A stretch of 64,000 bases of DNA from Fulvimonas sp. R45 (GTDB lineage Bacteria; Pseudomonadota; Gammaproteobacteria; Xanthomonadales; Rhodanobacteraceae), in assembly GCF_030504985.1 (NCBI RefSeq), contig NZ_JASERU010000018.1, forward strand, positions 1-64,000, read 5' to 3'. Positions 50,717 to 60,260 of the stretch are shown here, piece by piece. A model generated the notes under the pieces. It did no database searches. It was not told the origin of the DNA and saw nothing but the letters and a program-made list of their open reading frames with translations. The number at the start of each line of letters is the position of its first letter. Within the stretch, counting starts at the first letter, position 1. Both the position numbers and the translations under genes were made by a program.

Positions 50717-53700
50717 ATGAGATCCAGCAGAAGCATCCCGCTACGGAAGACCGGCCTGGCCACGGCGCTGGGCCTGTTCGTGGCATCCATGGCCGCCTAC
50801 GGCCAGTCGACCACCAGCAACATTTTCGGCCGCGTGCCGGTGCAGCCGGGCGAGAGCGTGGTGGTCAGCAACGGCGCGGGCCTGAGTCGTACGGTGGGCA
50901 TCGACAGCCAGGGCCGCTACAACGCCACCCAGCTGCCGACGGGCACCTATTCGGTGACCCTCATGCGTGACGGCAGGGAAGTGCAGCGACGCGACAACGT
51001 GGTACTGAGGGTGGGTGTCGGCGTGGACATCTCCTTCAGCGCGGAAGGGGCCGAAGCCGGCTCCGTGAACGCGAAGCAGCTGGCCGGCGTGAACGTCACG
51101 GCCAACGCCGTGCCGCCGATCGACGTCAGCTCGGTGGATTCGCGCACGGTGGTCACGGCAGAACAGCTGGCCAGGCTGCCGCTGCCGCGCACCGCCGAGG
51201 CGGCGGCGCTGCTGGCGCCGGGCGCGGTCACCGCCGCCGGCGGCGCGACCAGCACGACCGGCGAGCCGCTGGTCAGCTTCGGCGGTTCGTCGTCCACGGA
51301 GAACGCGTACTACATCAACGGCTTCAACACCACCGATCCGTTCAACGCCAAGGGCGGCATCGCCCTGCCGTACGGCTCGATCGACCAGGAGGAGGCCTAC
51401 ACCGGCGGCTACAGCGCCCAGTACGGCCGCACCGACGGCGGCGTGATCAACATGATCGGCAAGAGCGGCACCAACGAGTGGCACTTCGGCGCCCAGTACG
51501 TGTACGCGCCGCAGGACTGGCGTTCCGGCCAGGACGACACCTACTACATGAACGGATTGCCGCCGACGCCGGTGGCGGGGCGCCTGTACGACCCCGGCCG
51601 CACCGACGGCTACTGGACGTCCACCTACGACGCTTACGTGGGCGGCCCGCTGATCAAGGACAAGCTGTTCCTGTTCGCCTCGGTGGAGGCCAACGACCAG
51701 GGCGGCCATACGGTCAACAACGTGGATGCGGGCACCTCGCAGCACTACAAGGTCAACAACCCGAAGTGGTACGCCAAGATCAACTGGAACATCAACGACA
51801 GCAACCTGCTTGAGTTGACCGGGGCGTCCGAGAAGCGGATGACCTCGGGGACGATCTACAACTACGACTACGCCAACCAGCGGGATGCCGGCTTCAAGGC
51901 CTTCTCCAGCAACGCCAAGCTGGGCGGCGACATGTGGTCGGCCAAGTACACCGGCTACCTCACCGACAGCCTCACGCTGAACGCGATGTACGGCAAGATG
52001 ACCACGGTGAACTACAGCGGGCCGGTCGGCTACGACCCGAACCTCACCTACATCGGCGGCAAGACCAGCCAGAATCCGGCGCTGAACGGCGGCGTGCCGA
52101 TCACCAACGCGCAGACGCTCACCCAGATCAGCAACCCGGGCAACAGCTACAAGACCAGCAATCTCCGGGTCAGCCTGACCTACGTGCTCGGCAACCACAC
52201 GATCACCGCCGGCATCGACAACCTGCGTTCCAACGCCAGGGACCAGGGCCACATCACCACCGGCCCCGGCGGCTACTACTGGAGCTACGGCCATACCGAC
52301 CACCCCGAGTTGCCGACCGCGGCCAAGCTGGGCGTGGGGCCGCTGATCAACTACCCGAACGGCGCCGGCGGCTACTACGTCACCAAGAACATCGACGTCT
52401 CCGGCGCCGGCCTGCTGACCACCCAGCGCGCCGAGTACATCGAGGACCAGTGGCAGGTGAGCGACCGCTGGCTGGTGTCGATCGGCCTGCGCAACGACGC
52501 CTTCAACAACTACAACGGCTCCGGCCAGTCCTACATGCGGCAGACCTCGCCGCAGTGGGCGCCGCGGCTCGGCTTCAGCTGGGACGTGTACGGCGACGGC
52601 ACGTTCAAGATCTACGGCAACGCCGGCCGCTACTACCTGGGCCAGCCGCTCGCCCCGGGCGGCGTCGCCAACGGCGTGCTGCGCACCCAGCAGTACTTCA
52701 CCTACAGCGGCATCGCGTCCGATGGCACGCCCACCGGCCTCACCCAGGTCTCGGGGCCGGTCTCGGCGAACAACTTCTTCGGCCAGGCGCCCGACCCGCG
52801 CACGCTCACGGCGCGCAACATCAAGGCGCAGGACCAGGACGAGTTCATCCTCGGCTTCACCAAGACCGCCGGCCCGAAGTGGGTCTACGGCGCCAAGTTC
52901 ACCCGGCGCATGCTGCGCCACAACCTGGACGACTACTGCGATGCGCAGGCCGTGGTCGACAAGGCGGCCTCGATGGGCATCGTCGACGTCGACGACTCGA
53001 CCTGCTACTACATCAACCCGGGCATCGCGAACACCTTCGCGGTGCGCGACGCGAGCGGCAACTACCACGACGTGACCCTGAGCAACAAGGAGATGGGCTT
53101 CACCCACATGGTACGCCGGTACTACGCGCTGGAAGGCTTCCTGGAACACCCGTTCGACGGCCGCTGGTACGGCAAGCTGAGCTACACGTTCTCGCGCAGC
53201 TACGGCAACACCGAGGGCCAGGGCCAGTCCGACATCCAGGCCACCGGCGGCATCCAGAACATGGACTGGGACTTCCCCTCGCTGATGGTCTACGGCAATG
53301 GCCCGCAGGGCAACGACCACACGCACCAGATCAAGGCCTTCGGCTACTACCAGATCACGCCGGAGTGGCTGGTCTCGGGCAACCTCAGCCTCGTATCGGG
53401 CGGCCCGAAGTACTGCCTGGGCCTGTATGGCAGCGACCCCATGGATCCGGCCACGAACGACCCGGCCGGCTATGGCTCCGCCTACCACTGGTGCAACGGC
53501 CAGCCGTCGCCGCCAGGGAAGCAGGGGCGCCTGCCGTGGAACAAGCAGGTCGACCTGGGGGTGCAGTACCGGCCGGCGTTCGCGGACCACAAGCTGGGCT
53601 TCCACCTGGACGTGTTCAACGTCTTCAACGACCAGGCGGAGCTCAATCTGAACCAGGCGATGTATTCGGACCGCGCCGGGACGCCGAACCCGCTGTACGG

Positions 53701-53761
53701 CACGCCGCGGGTGCTGCAGCCGCCGCGCTACGCGCGCATGAGCGTCACCTACGACTACTGA
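50717..53761 (+). CDS. TonB-dependent outer-membrane receptor, Oar-like
   Basis: 1014 residues. A signal peptide (to about AAYGQ) precedes a carboxypeptidase-regulatory-like domain (about residues 33-110: VVVSNGAGLSRTVGIDSQGRYNATQLPTGTYSVTL). The plug follows (ARLPLPRTAEAAALLAPG... ENAYYINGFNTTDPF... YGRTDGGVINMIGKSGTNEWHF). The rest is a 22-strand-type barrel ending LQPPRYARMSVTYDY with a terminal aromatic. The domain order is the Oar subtype used for large substrates. As first gene of the glycosidase operon it probably imports the released oligosaccharide. GAGAGG precedes the ATG. Confidence 0.9.
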   Translation: MRSSRSIPLRKTGLATALGLFVASMAAYGQSTTSNIFGRVPVQPGESVVVSNGAGLSRTVGIDSQGRYNATQLPTGTYSVTLMRDGREVQRRDNVVLRVGVGVDISFSAEGAEAGSVNAKQLAGVNVTANAVPPIDVSSVDSRTVVTAEQLARLPLPRTAEAAALLAPGAVTAAGGATSTTGEPLVSFGGSSSTENAYYINGFNTTDPFNAKGGIALPYGSIDQEEAYTGGYSAQYGRTDGGVINMIGKSGTNEWHFGAQYVYAPQDWRSGQDDTYYMNGLPPTPVAGRLYDPGRTDGYWTSTYDAYVGGPLIKDKLFLFASVEANDQGGHTVNNVDAGTSQHYKVNNPKWYAKINWNINDSNLLELTGASEKRMTSGTIYNYDYANQRDAGFKAFSSNAKLGGDMWSAKYTGYLTDSLTLNAMYGKMTTVNYSGPVGYDPNLTYIGGKTSQNPALNGGVPITNAQTLTQISNPGNSYKTSNLRVSLTYVLGNHTITAGIDNLRSNARDQGHITTGPGGYYWSYGHTDHPELPTAAKLGVGPLINYPNGAGGYYVTKNIDVSGAGLLTTQRAEYIEDQWQVSDRWLVSIGLRNDAFNNYNGSGQSYMRQTSPQWAPRLGFSWDVYGDGTFKIYGNAGRYYLGQPLAPGGVANGVLRTQQYFTYSGIASDGTPTGLTQVSGPVSANNFFGQAPDPRTLTARNIKAQDQDEFILGFTKTAGPKWVYGAKFTRRMLRHNLDDYCDAQAVVDKAASMGIVDVDDSTCYYINPGIANTFAVRDASGNYHDVTLSNKEMGFTHMVRRYYALEGFLEHPFDGRWYGKLSYTFSRSYGNTEGQGQSDIQATGGIQNMDWDFPSLMVYGNGPQGNDHTHQIKAFGYYQITPEWLVSGNLSLVSGGPKYCLGLYGSDPMDPATNDPAGYGSAYHWCNGQPSPPGKQGRLPWNKQVDLGVQYRPAFADHKLGFHLDVFNVFNDQAELNLNQAMYSDRAGTPNPLYGTPRVLQPPRYARMSVTYDY

Positions 53762-53900
53762 CCGTGGACGGTGGCGTCCCGCGCCACCCCGTGTGCCAAC
53801 CTCCGCCGTCCGGCCATGCCGGGCGGCGGGTTCCAATCCCGCCGGCTGGGCCATCGACGCATCGGTCCGGCCGGCCACGCCAATCGTTACAGAGGCCGCC

Positions 53901-55964
53901 ATGCCAGCATCACGTCCCCGTCTTCTTCGCCCGCTGCGCCTGACCCTGTTCGCCTCCTGCCTGCTCGCCGTGGCGGCGGGGCCCGGCACGGCGCAGGCCG
54001 AGGACAGCGTCGCCACCGGCAGGCTGGTGCTTGCGCCCGGCGCCGCAGTCTTCACCGACCAGCAGGGGGCGGAGAGTTTCGGCAATGCCGCGATCGAGGC
54101 GCGCTGGAAGCTGGACGGCCGGCATCTCGTCGACTTCAGCGTGACCGACCGCGTGCACGGCCGCACCGTGCAGGTGTCCGCGCCGTTCGCGCTGGTGATG
54201 GCCGATGGCAGCACGCTCAAGGCCGCCGACATGAGCCTGTTGTCGCCGCCGCACGTGGCGGCGCTGCCGGTGGACGCGAAGTCCTCGCGGCTGGCCGGGC
54301 GGATCCCCGGCAAGGCGGTCGAGGCCAGCTTCGGCGATACGGGCGGCCGCTTCCGGGTGGACTGGAAGCTGGTGCAGCGCGACGGTTCGCCCTACCTGCG
54401 CGAGGAGGTGCGCATCACCGCGCTCAAGCAGGCCGAGAAGATCGCCAAGGTCTCGCTGCTGGAGACGAAGGTGGCCGGCGCCGAGGTGGACGGCACGGTG
54501 AACGGTTCGCCCGTGGTGGCCGGCGACATCTATCTCGGTTTCGAGAATCCCCTGTCCGAAAGCTCCGCGTACCACGACACGGTGAAGCTCACCATGGTCC
54601 GCACGCTGCCGCTGGAGCAGGGCAAGACCGTGGCCTATTCGGCGGTGGCGGGCGTGGTGCGCGACGGCCAGCTGCGCCGCGACTTCGCCGGCTACGTGGA
54701 GCGCGAGCGTGCGCATCCGTACCGGCCGTTCCTGCACTACAACTCCTGGTACGACATCGGCTACTTCACCCCGTACACCGAGGCGGAGGCGCTGGACCGC
54801 ATCAATGCGTTCGGTCAGCAGCTCACCGTCAAGCGCGGCGTGAAGCTGGATTCGTTCCTGTTCGACGACGGCTGGGACGACTTGAGCGGCAGCTGGAACT
54901 TCAGCAAGGACTTCCCGCACGGCTTCGTGCCGCTGCGCAAGGCGGCGGCGAAGTACGGCGCCGCGCCGGGCATCTGGCTGTCGCCGTGGGGCGGCTACGG
55001 CAAGCCCTGGCAGGAGCGCGTGAAGAACGGCAAGGCGGCCGGCTACGAAACCAACGACGGCGGCTTCGCGCTGTCCGGGCCGAAGTACTACCAGCGCTTC
55101 CACCAGGTGGTGATGGACCTGCTGGACAAGGACGGCGTCAACCAGTTCAAGTTCGACGGCACCGGCAACGTCAGCAGCGTGTTTCCCGGCAGCCGCTTCG
55201 ACAGCGACTTCGCCGCGGCGATCCAGCTGATCGACGACATCCGCAAGGACAAGCCAGACACCTTCATCAACCTCACCACCGGCACCTGGGCCTCGCCGTT
55301 CTGGCTGCGCTACGCCGACACCATCTGGCGCGACGGCGAGGACGACTGGTACGCCGGCGTGGGCACGATGCGCGAGCGGTGGATCACCTACCGCGACCAG
55401 CAGACCTACCAGAACATCGTGCTGAAGGGGCCGCTGTTTCCGATCAACTCGCTGATGCTCCACGGCATCATCTATGCACAGAAGAATCCGCGCCTGAACA
55501 CCGATCCGGGCCACGACTTCGCCAACGAAGTGCATTCCTATTTCGCCACCGGCACCGAGCTGCAGGAGATGTACATCACGCCCTCGCTGCTCACGTCGCA
55601 GGATTGGGACACGCTGGCCGATGCGGCGAAGTGGTCGCGCGCCAACGCCGGCGTGCTGCGCGACACGCATTGGATCGGCGGCGACCCCGGCCGGCTGGAC
55701 GTCTACGGCTGGGCCGCGTGGTCGCCGAAGAAGGCCATCGTCACCTTCCGCAATCCCGACGACAAGCCGCAGCTCGCGGTGGTCGACCTGCAGCGCCAGC
55801 TGCAGCTGCCGCCGGGCGTGGCGCGTCGCTTCAACGTGCGCGACGTGTGGAAGAACGGCGGCGCCGGCGTGCCGAAGACGCTGGACGCCGATCACCCGGG
55901 CACGATCACGCTGGCGCCGTTCGAGGTGCTGACGCTGGAACTGACCCCGGCCCACGGAGACTGA
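53901..55964 (+). CDS. Clan GH-D-like glycosidase (alpha-galactosidase / alpha-GalNAc-ase type)
   Basis: 687 residues with a signal peptide (LRLTLFASCLLAVAAGPGTAQA). An N-terminal beta-sandwich (about 25-260) leads to a TIM barrel: HYNSWYDIGYF, DSFLFDDGWDD (D322, D323), APGIWLSPWGGYG and the probable nucleophile D419 in NQFKFDGTGN, matching the K-x-D pattern of GH27/GH36. A small C-terminal sheet domain follows. Related proteins are often misnamed enterotoxin. An alpha-galactoside or alpha-N-acetylgalactosaminide is the most likely target, consistent with the AgaS pathway next door; the exact family is unsettled. Confidence 0.75.
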   Translation: MPASRPRLLRPLRLTLFASCLLAVAAGPGTAQAEDSVATGRLVLAPGAAVFTDQQGAESFGNAAIEARWKLDGRHLVDFSVTDRVHGRTVQVSAPFALVMADGSTLKAADMSLLSPPHVAALPVDAKSSRLAGRIPGKAVEASFGDTGGRFRVDWKLVQRDGSPYLREEVRITALKQAEKIAKVSLLETKVAGAEVDGTVNGSPVVAGDIYLGFENPLSESSAYHDTVKLTMVRTLPLEQGKTVAYSAVAGVVRDGQLRRDFAGYVERERAHPYRPFLHYNSWYDIGYFTPYTEAEALDRINAFGQQLTVKRGVKLDSFLFDDGWDDLSGSWNFSKDFPHGFVPLRKAAAKYGAAPGIWLSPWGGYGKPWQERVKNGKAAGYETNDGGFALSGPKYYQRFHQVVMDLLDKDGVNQFKFDGTGNVSSVFPGSRFDSDFAAAIQLIDDIRKDKPDTFINLTTGTWASPFWLRYADTIWRDGEDDWYAGVGTMRERWITYRDQQTYQNIVLKGPLFPINSLMLHGIIYAQKNPRLNTDPGHDFANEVHSYFATGTELQEMYITPSLLTSQDWDTLADAAKWSRANAGVLRDTHWIGGDPGRLDVYGWAAWSPKKAIVTFRNPDDKPQLAVVDLQRQLQLPPGVARRFNVRDVWKNGGAGVPKTLDADHPGTITLAPFEVLTLELTPAHGD

Positions 55965-55966
55965 GC

Positions 55967-57439
55967 ATGACCGACCTGACCCGCCGCCGCCTGTTGCAAG
56001 CCACCGCCCTGCTGCCGCTGGCCGCCGCCTGCGGCGTCCGGGCCTGGGGCGCGGATGCGCCCGCAGCGCGGGCCAGTTTCGCGCTGGACATGAGCCGCCC
56101 GGGAAGGCGCGTCGATACCAGCCTCGCCAGCCTCAGCTACGAGACGCTGGAGCTTTCCGACCCCACCTTCTTCGCCGCGGACAACCACGGCCTGGTGCGC
56201 CTGTTTCGCGAAATGAACCCGCACGGCGTGCTGCGCATCGGCGGCAACACCAGCGACGACACGGTGTGGGGCGGCTACAAGGGAACGATGCCGGCCTACG
56301 TCCCGCGCCGGCACGGCAAGCGGCTGCAGCCGCACGTGCTGCAGCCGGAAGGCCTGCAGGCGCTGGCCGGCTTCGTGCGCGCCACCGGCTGGAAACTGGT
56401 GTTCGGCGTGAACCTGCGCATCGGTTCGCCGGAGATGGCGGTGGACCTGGCGCAGGCCGTGCAGCGCCTGGTGGGCGACCGGCTGCTGGCGATCCAGATC
56501 GGCAACGAGGCGAACAACTACTTCCACGACTACGCTACGTTCGACGCCGCCTGGACGCCGTATGCCAAGGCGCTGCGCGCCGCCGGCCTGCCGCTCGCCG
56601 GGCCGGACACCGGCGCGAACACCGACTGGGTGATCGAGTACGCGAAGCGCCACGCCAGGGAGAACGTGTTCCTTAGCCGGCACTACTACCGCGAGGCGGC
56701 GGAGAACGGCTCGATCCCGGACATGCTCGCCGGCGACCCCGGCTTCTTCGGCGAGGTCGAACAGATCATGCAGGTGGCGGACCAGCATGGCCTGCCGTTC
56801 CGCGTCTCCGAAGGCAATTCCTATTACAACGGCGGCCGCGACGGCACCAGCAACGTGTTCGCCTCCGCGCTGTGGGGCGCGGATTTCATGCTGACGCTGG
56901 CGCAGCGCGGCGTGGCCGGCATGCATTTCCACGGCGGCACGCTGCATTCGGTGGAGAGCTCGCTGGGGCGCGTGGCGAAGGTGGCTACGGGGGGCGACAT
57001 CGTGGCTCAGCGCGCCGCGCTGGCCTCGCGCTATGCCGCCATCGCCGGCAGCCGCGCGCTGGGCTTCCAGCCGCAGCCGCTGTTCCACGGCATCGCGCTG
57101 GCGCAGCGCTTCGCCGGTGCGCGGATGCTGCCCGGCCGGCTCGATGCCACCGGCGTCAACCTCACCGCCTATGCGGCGAAGCAAGGCGACGAGGTGCTGG
57201 TCGCACTGGTCAACAAGGACGCGCGACGCGATGCCGCGGTGGCGTTGAGCGGCCTTCCGCATGGCACGAAGGGCGAATTGATGCGCCTGCGTGCGCCCGC
57301 GCTGGACAGCCGCCGTGACATCAGCTTCGCGACGGACGGTTACGTGCCGGCCGACGAGGCCGGCGCGTGCCGCATTGCGGTGCCGCGTGGCAGTGCGGTG
57401 CTGGCAAGCTGGAAAGAGGGCGCCAAGGCGCACGGCTGA
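55967..57439 (+). CDS. GH79-like glycoside hydrolase, Tat-exported
   Basis: 490 residues. A Tat signal TRRRLLQATALLPLAAACG with a possible lipid cysteine is followed by a clan GH-A barrel: SYETLELSDPTFFAADN, LRIGGNTSDDTVWGG, LVFGVNLRIGSP, the acid/base E181 in IQIGNEANNY and the nucleophile E282 in FRVSEGNSYYNGG, then a beta domain to the end. This pattern suits GH79 (beta-glucuronidase, heparanase). It starts 2 bp after the previous stop, so both are co-expressed. The linkage cut is inferred from the family. Confidence 0.78.
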   Translation: MTDLTRRRLLQATALLPLAAACGVRAWGADAPAARASFALDMSRPGRRVDTSLASLSYETLELSDPTFFAADNHGLVRLFREMNPHGVLRIGGNTSDDTVWGGYKGTMPAYVPRRHGKRLQPHVLQPEGLQALAGFVRATGWKLVFGVNLRIGSPEMAVDLAQAVQRLVGDRLLAIQIGNEANNYFHDYATFDAAWTPYAKALRAAGLPLAGPDTGANTDWVIEYAKRHARENVFLSRHYYREAAENGSIPDMLAGDPGFFGEVEQIMQVADQHGLPFRVSEGNSYYNGGRDGTSNVFASALWGADFMLTLAQRGVAGMHFHGGTLHSVESSLGRVAKVATGGDIVAQRAALASRYAAIAGSRALGFQPQPLFHGIALAQRFAGARMLPGRLDATGVNLTAYAAKQGDEVLVALVNKDARRDAAVALSGLPHGTKGELMRLRAPALDSRRDISFATDGYVPADEAGACRIAVPRGSAVLASWKEGAKAHG

Positions 57440-57510
57440 AGCGGCCGACAGCCATGCGGCCGACGCGGCATGACAGCCGGTTCCTGGCCCGGGACATGGG
57501 GAGCACGGGT

Positions 57511-58500
57511 ATGACGATAGGCAGAAGGTCGTTCCTGAAAACCGGCCTGCTAGCCCTGGTGCCGCTGGCATCGCGTGCCGTGGCGTTCGATGCCCGCCCA
57601 CCGCGGCAGGGGGCGGCGCCGCTGTTCTCGTTCGGCGTCGTTGCCGACATCCAGTACGCCGACAAGAACACGGCGGGCGCGCGGTATTACCGCGACTCCC
57701 TGGCCAAGCTGGACGACTGCCTGGGTTTCTGGAACGCCGCGCCACTGGATTTCGTCATCCAGCTCGGCGACCTGGTCGATACCGGCGGCCTGCCCACCCT
57801 GGACAAGACCTGGGCGGCCTATGCCAGGGCGCGGGCGAAGACGTACAGCGTGCTCGGCAACCACGATTTCGTGGCGCCGCGCGAGCAGGTGACAAGCGCG
57901 CTGCACATGCCTTCCGCCTATTACAGCTTCCGCCGCCGCGGCTGGCGCTTCGTGGTGCTGGACGGCATGAACGTGAGCATCGACGGCGGCTGGCCGAAGG
58001 ACGATCCGCATTTCCTGGAAGGGCAGAGGATCAACACGGCGCTGGAGAAGTCCGGTTCGCCGATCGCCGGCGAATGGAACGGCGCGGTGGGCGCGGAACA
58101 GCGTCGCTGGCTCGCCGGCGAGCTGGCCGAAGCCACGGCCAGGCGCGAGAAGGTGGTCGTGTTCTGCCACCTGCCGACGCTGCCCGGCTCCTGCCAGCCG
58201 GACCTGCTGCTGTGGGACCACGACGAGGTGGTCAAGCTGCTGGATACCTGCCCGACGCTGGTCTCGTACATGTGTGGGCACGACCACCACGGCGGGTATG
58301 CCGAACGCAACGGCGTGCACTACCTGACCTATCCGGGCATGGTCGAGCATGCCGCGAAGGACAGCAGCTTCATCGTCGATGTGCATGCGGACCAACTGGT
58401 CGTGCGGATGATGAGCGGCTGGGAACGACGGCTTGCCTTCTCCGCGAAGGCGCTGCAGGCCACCGGGAGGGTAGGGCTGACGGGAGGACACGACGCATGA
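57511..58500 (+). CDS. Tat-exported metallophosphoesterase (ADPRibase-Mn-like)
   Basis: 329 residues. The Tat signal is GRRSFLKTGLLALVPLASRAVA. The five calcineurin-type blocks are all present: GVVADIQY, IQLGDLVD, VLGNHDF, VVFCHLPTLPG and MCGHDHHGG. The resemblance is to Mn-dependent ADP-ribose/CDP-alcohol diphosphatases, which split phosphodiester or pyrophosphate bonds. The ATG at 57511 has GGAG at the right distance. Its stop overlaps the fucosidase start (ATGA). Within a glycan locus it may remove a phosphate-linked head group. Confidence 0.85.
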   Translation: MTIGRRSFLKTGLLALVPLASRAVAFDARPPRQGAAPLFSFGVVADIQYADKNTAGARYYRDSLAKLDDCLGFWNAAPLDFVIQLGDLVDTGGLPTLDKTWAAYARARAKTYSVLGNHDFVAPREQVTSALHMPSAYYSFRRRGWRFVVLDGMNVSIDGGWPKDDPHFLEGQRINTALEKSGSPIAGEWNGAVGAEQRRWLAGELAEATARREKVVVFCHLPTLPGSCQPDLLLWDHDEVVKLLDTCPTLVSYMCGHDHHGGYAERNGVHYLTYPGMVEHAAKDSSFIVDVHADQLVVRMMSGWERRLAFSAKALQATGRVGLTGGHDA

Positions 58501-60254
58501 GGCTTACACGACTCGCGGTCATCGGCCTGCTGGCGCTGGCCGCCGGCAGCGGCCTTGCCGCCACGGGCGCGGATGCGCCGGCGGACCGCCCGCTGCCGTT
58601 GGCCGGGCCACGTCCCGACGCCGCCACCGTGCAGGCCTGGCAGGCGCGCAAGTTCGGCCTGTTCATCCATTTCGGCCTGTATTCGATGCTGGGCGGCGTG
58701 TGGGACGGCAAGCGCATCACGCAGGGCTACAGCGAGCAGATCCAGTCCTTCGCGCCGGTGCCGATCGACCGGTACGAGGCGCTGGCGAAGCACTTCGATC
58801 CGGAGAAGTTCGATCCCGACGCCATCGTGGCGCTGGCGAAGGCCGCGGGCATGAAGTTCATCGTGCTCACCGCCAAGCACCACGACGGCTTCGCGATGTT
58901 CCACACCGCGCAGAACCGCTACGACATCGTCGACGCCACGCCGTACAAGCGCGACGTGGTGAAGGAACTGGCCGACGCCTGCGCGCGGGCGCACATGCCG
59001 TTCGGCGTGTACTACTCCACCATCGACTGGCACTGGATGCACGGCCAGTACCGTCCCGACAACGACAACCCGATCACGCCCGCGCAGGCCGATTTCAACG
59101 TGGCGCAGATCCGCGAGCTGATGAGCCGTTACGGCCCGATCAGCGAGGTGTGGTTCGACATGGGCAAGCCCACGCCGGCGCAGAGCGCGCGCTTCGCGCG
59201 CACCGTGCACGAGCTGCAGCCGCAGACCATGGTGTCCGGCCGCGTGTGGAACCACCAGGGCGACTTCACCGTGATGGGCGACAACCGCGAGCCGGACGAA
59301 GGCATGGAGGAGCCCTGGCAGTCGCCCGCGTCGATGTTCCCGGAGACCTGGGGCTACCGCTCGTGGCAGGTGCGCGGCGACCTGCCGGGCAAGGTGCGCG
59401 AGAACATCGCACGGCTGGTGCGCGTGGTCAGCGCCGGCGGCAACTACATCCTCAACATCGGCCCGGAAGGCGACGGCTCGGTGGTGCCCTACGAGGCCGG
59501 CGTGCTGCGCGGCATCGGCGCATGGCTGAAGCCACGCGGCGAGGCGGTCTATGGCACGCAGCCCTCGCCGTTCAAGAAGCTGGATTTCGGCTACGCCACG
59601 CTGGGGGCGCACACGTTGTACCTGTTCGTGGCGAAGCCGCCGGCCGATGGCGTGCTGCACCTGCCCGGCGTGGTCGATACGCGCTTCGGCCGTGGCCGCG
59701 TGCTGGCCGATGCGCAGGCGAGCGTGGGTCCGGTGGCCGTCGATGCAGCGGGCGCCACGGTCAGGGTAGGGAACCTTGCGGGCGCCGGCTACATGCCGGT
59801 GGTGGCGATCCCGTTCGAAGGAGGGCTGCATGTACGGCCCGATGCGGTGGCGCCTGGTGCGGACGGCCATGTGCAGCTGGCCGCCGCCCAGGCCGAGCGC
59901 TTCCTCAACTACAACGGCTACGGCTACGACGATCCGCCCAGCCTCTACAAGCTGCGCTGGCATGCACGGGTCGGCGCGGACGATTACATGCTGGTCGTGC
60001 ATTACCGCGGCGCGCATGCGTCGGCGAAGCTGGATGTCTGGGTGGACGGCCATCCCCGTACGTTGGTGCTGCCGGCAGGCGCGGGGACGGCCCATCTGCG
60101 CGTGAGCCGCGACCCCCGCGCTTTCCCGTATGCGATGCAGCTGGAGCTGACGCCGGTGGCGCCGTTCCACAAGGGCGACCGCCTGCCGGCCGCCATCGAA
60201 TCGGTGGAACTCGCGCCGCTCATGCACCCGACCACCCCGCCGCACGGAGGATGA
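58497..60254 (+). CDS. GH29 alpha-L-fucosidase
   Basis: 585 residues with a Sec signal peptide (RLAVIGLLALAAGSGLAATG). GH29 motifs: WQARKFGLFIHFGLYS, VLTAKHHDGFAMF (H128-H129), YYSTIDWHW, and the nucleophile D221 in EVWFDMGKP, then SAGGNYILNIGPEGDG. A non-catalytic C-terminal part of about 170 residues (from about 415) may be a carbohydrate-binding sheet domain. It should remove alpha-fucose in the periplasm. ATGA-coupled to the phosphoesterase gene; the acid/base cannot be fixed by eye. Confidence 0.88.
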   Translation: MRLTRLAVIGLLALAAGSGLAATGADAPADRPLPLAGPRPDAATVQAWQARKFGLFIHFGLYSMLGGVWDGKRITQGYSEQIQSFAPVPIDRYEALAKHFDPEKFDPDAIVALAKAAGMKFIVLTAKHHDGFAMFHTAQNRYDIVDATPYKRDVVKELADACARAHMPFGVYYSTIDWHWMHGQYRPDNDNPITPAQADFNVAQIRELMSRYGPISEVWFDMGKPTPAQSARFARTVHELQPQTMVSGRVWNHQGDFTVMGDNREPDEGMEEPWQSPASMFPETWGYRSWQVRGDLPGKVRENIARLVRVVSAGGNYILNIGPEGDGSVVPYEAGVLRGIGAWLKPRGEAVYGTQPSPFKKLDFGYATLGAHTLYLFVAKPPADGVLHLPGVVDTRFGRGRVLADAQASVGPVAVDAAGATVRVGNLAGAGYMPVVAIPFEGGLHVRPDAVAPGADGHVQLAAAQAERFLNYNGYGYDDPPSLYKLRWHARVGADDYMLVVHYRGAHASAKLDVWVDGHPRTLVLPAGAGTAHLRVSRDPRAFPYAMQLELTPVAPFHKGDRLPAAIESVELAPLMHPTTPPHGG

Positions 60255-60260
60255 AGGTCC

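Noticed and set aside
53762-53900. GC hairpin GGTGGCG..CGCCACC after the receptor gene as a rho-independent terminator
   Set aside because: No T tract follows, and the glycosidase genes probably belong to the same transcript; it may at most weaken readthrough.
50741-54313. 1190-codon minus-strand open frame over the TonB receptor
   Set aside because: Antisense to a full receptor with signal peptide, plug and barrel; composition is Val/Ala/Arg/His-rich with no domain.
53771-57439. 1222-codon plus-strand frame that seems to fuse an N-terminal part to the GH79-like enzyme
   Set aside because: The first two thirds are an out-of-frame reading of the clan GH-D-like gene; the true GH79 gene starts at 55967 with a Tat signal.
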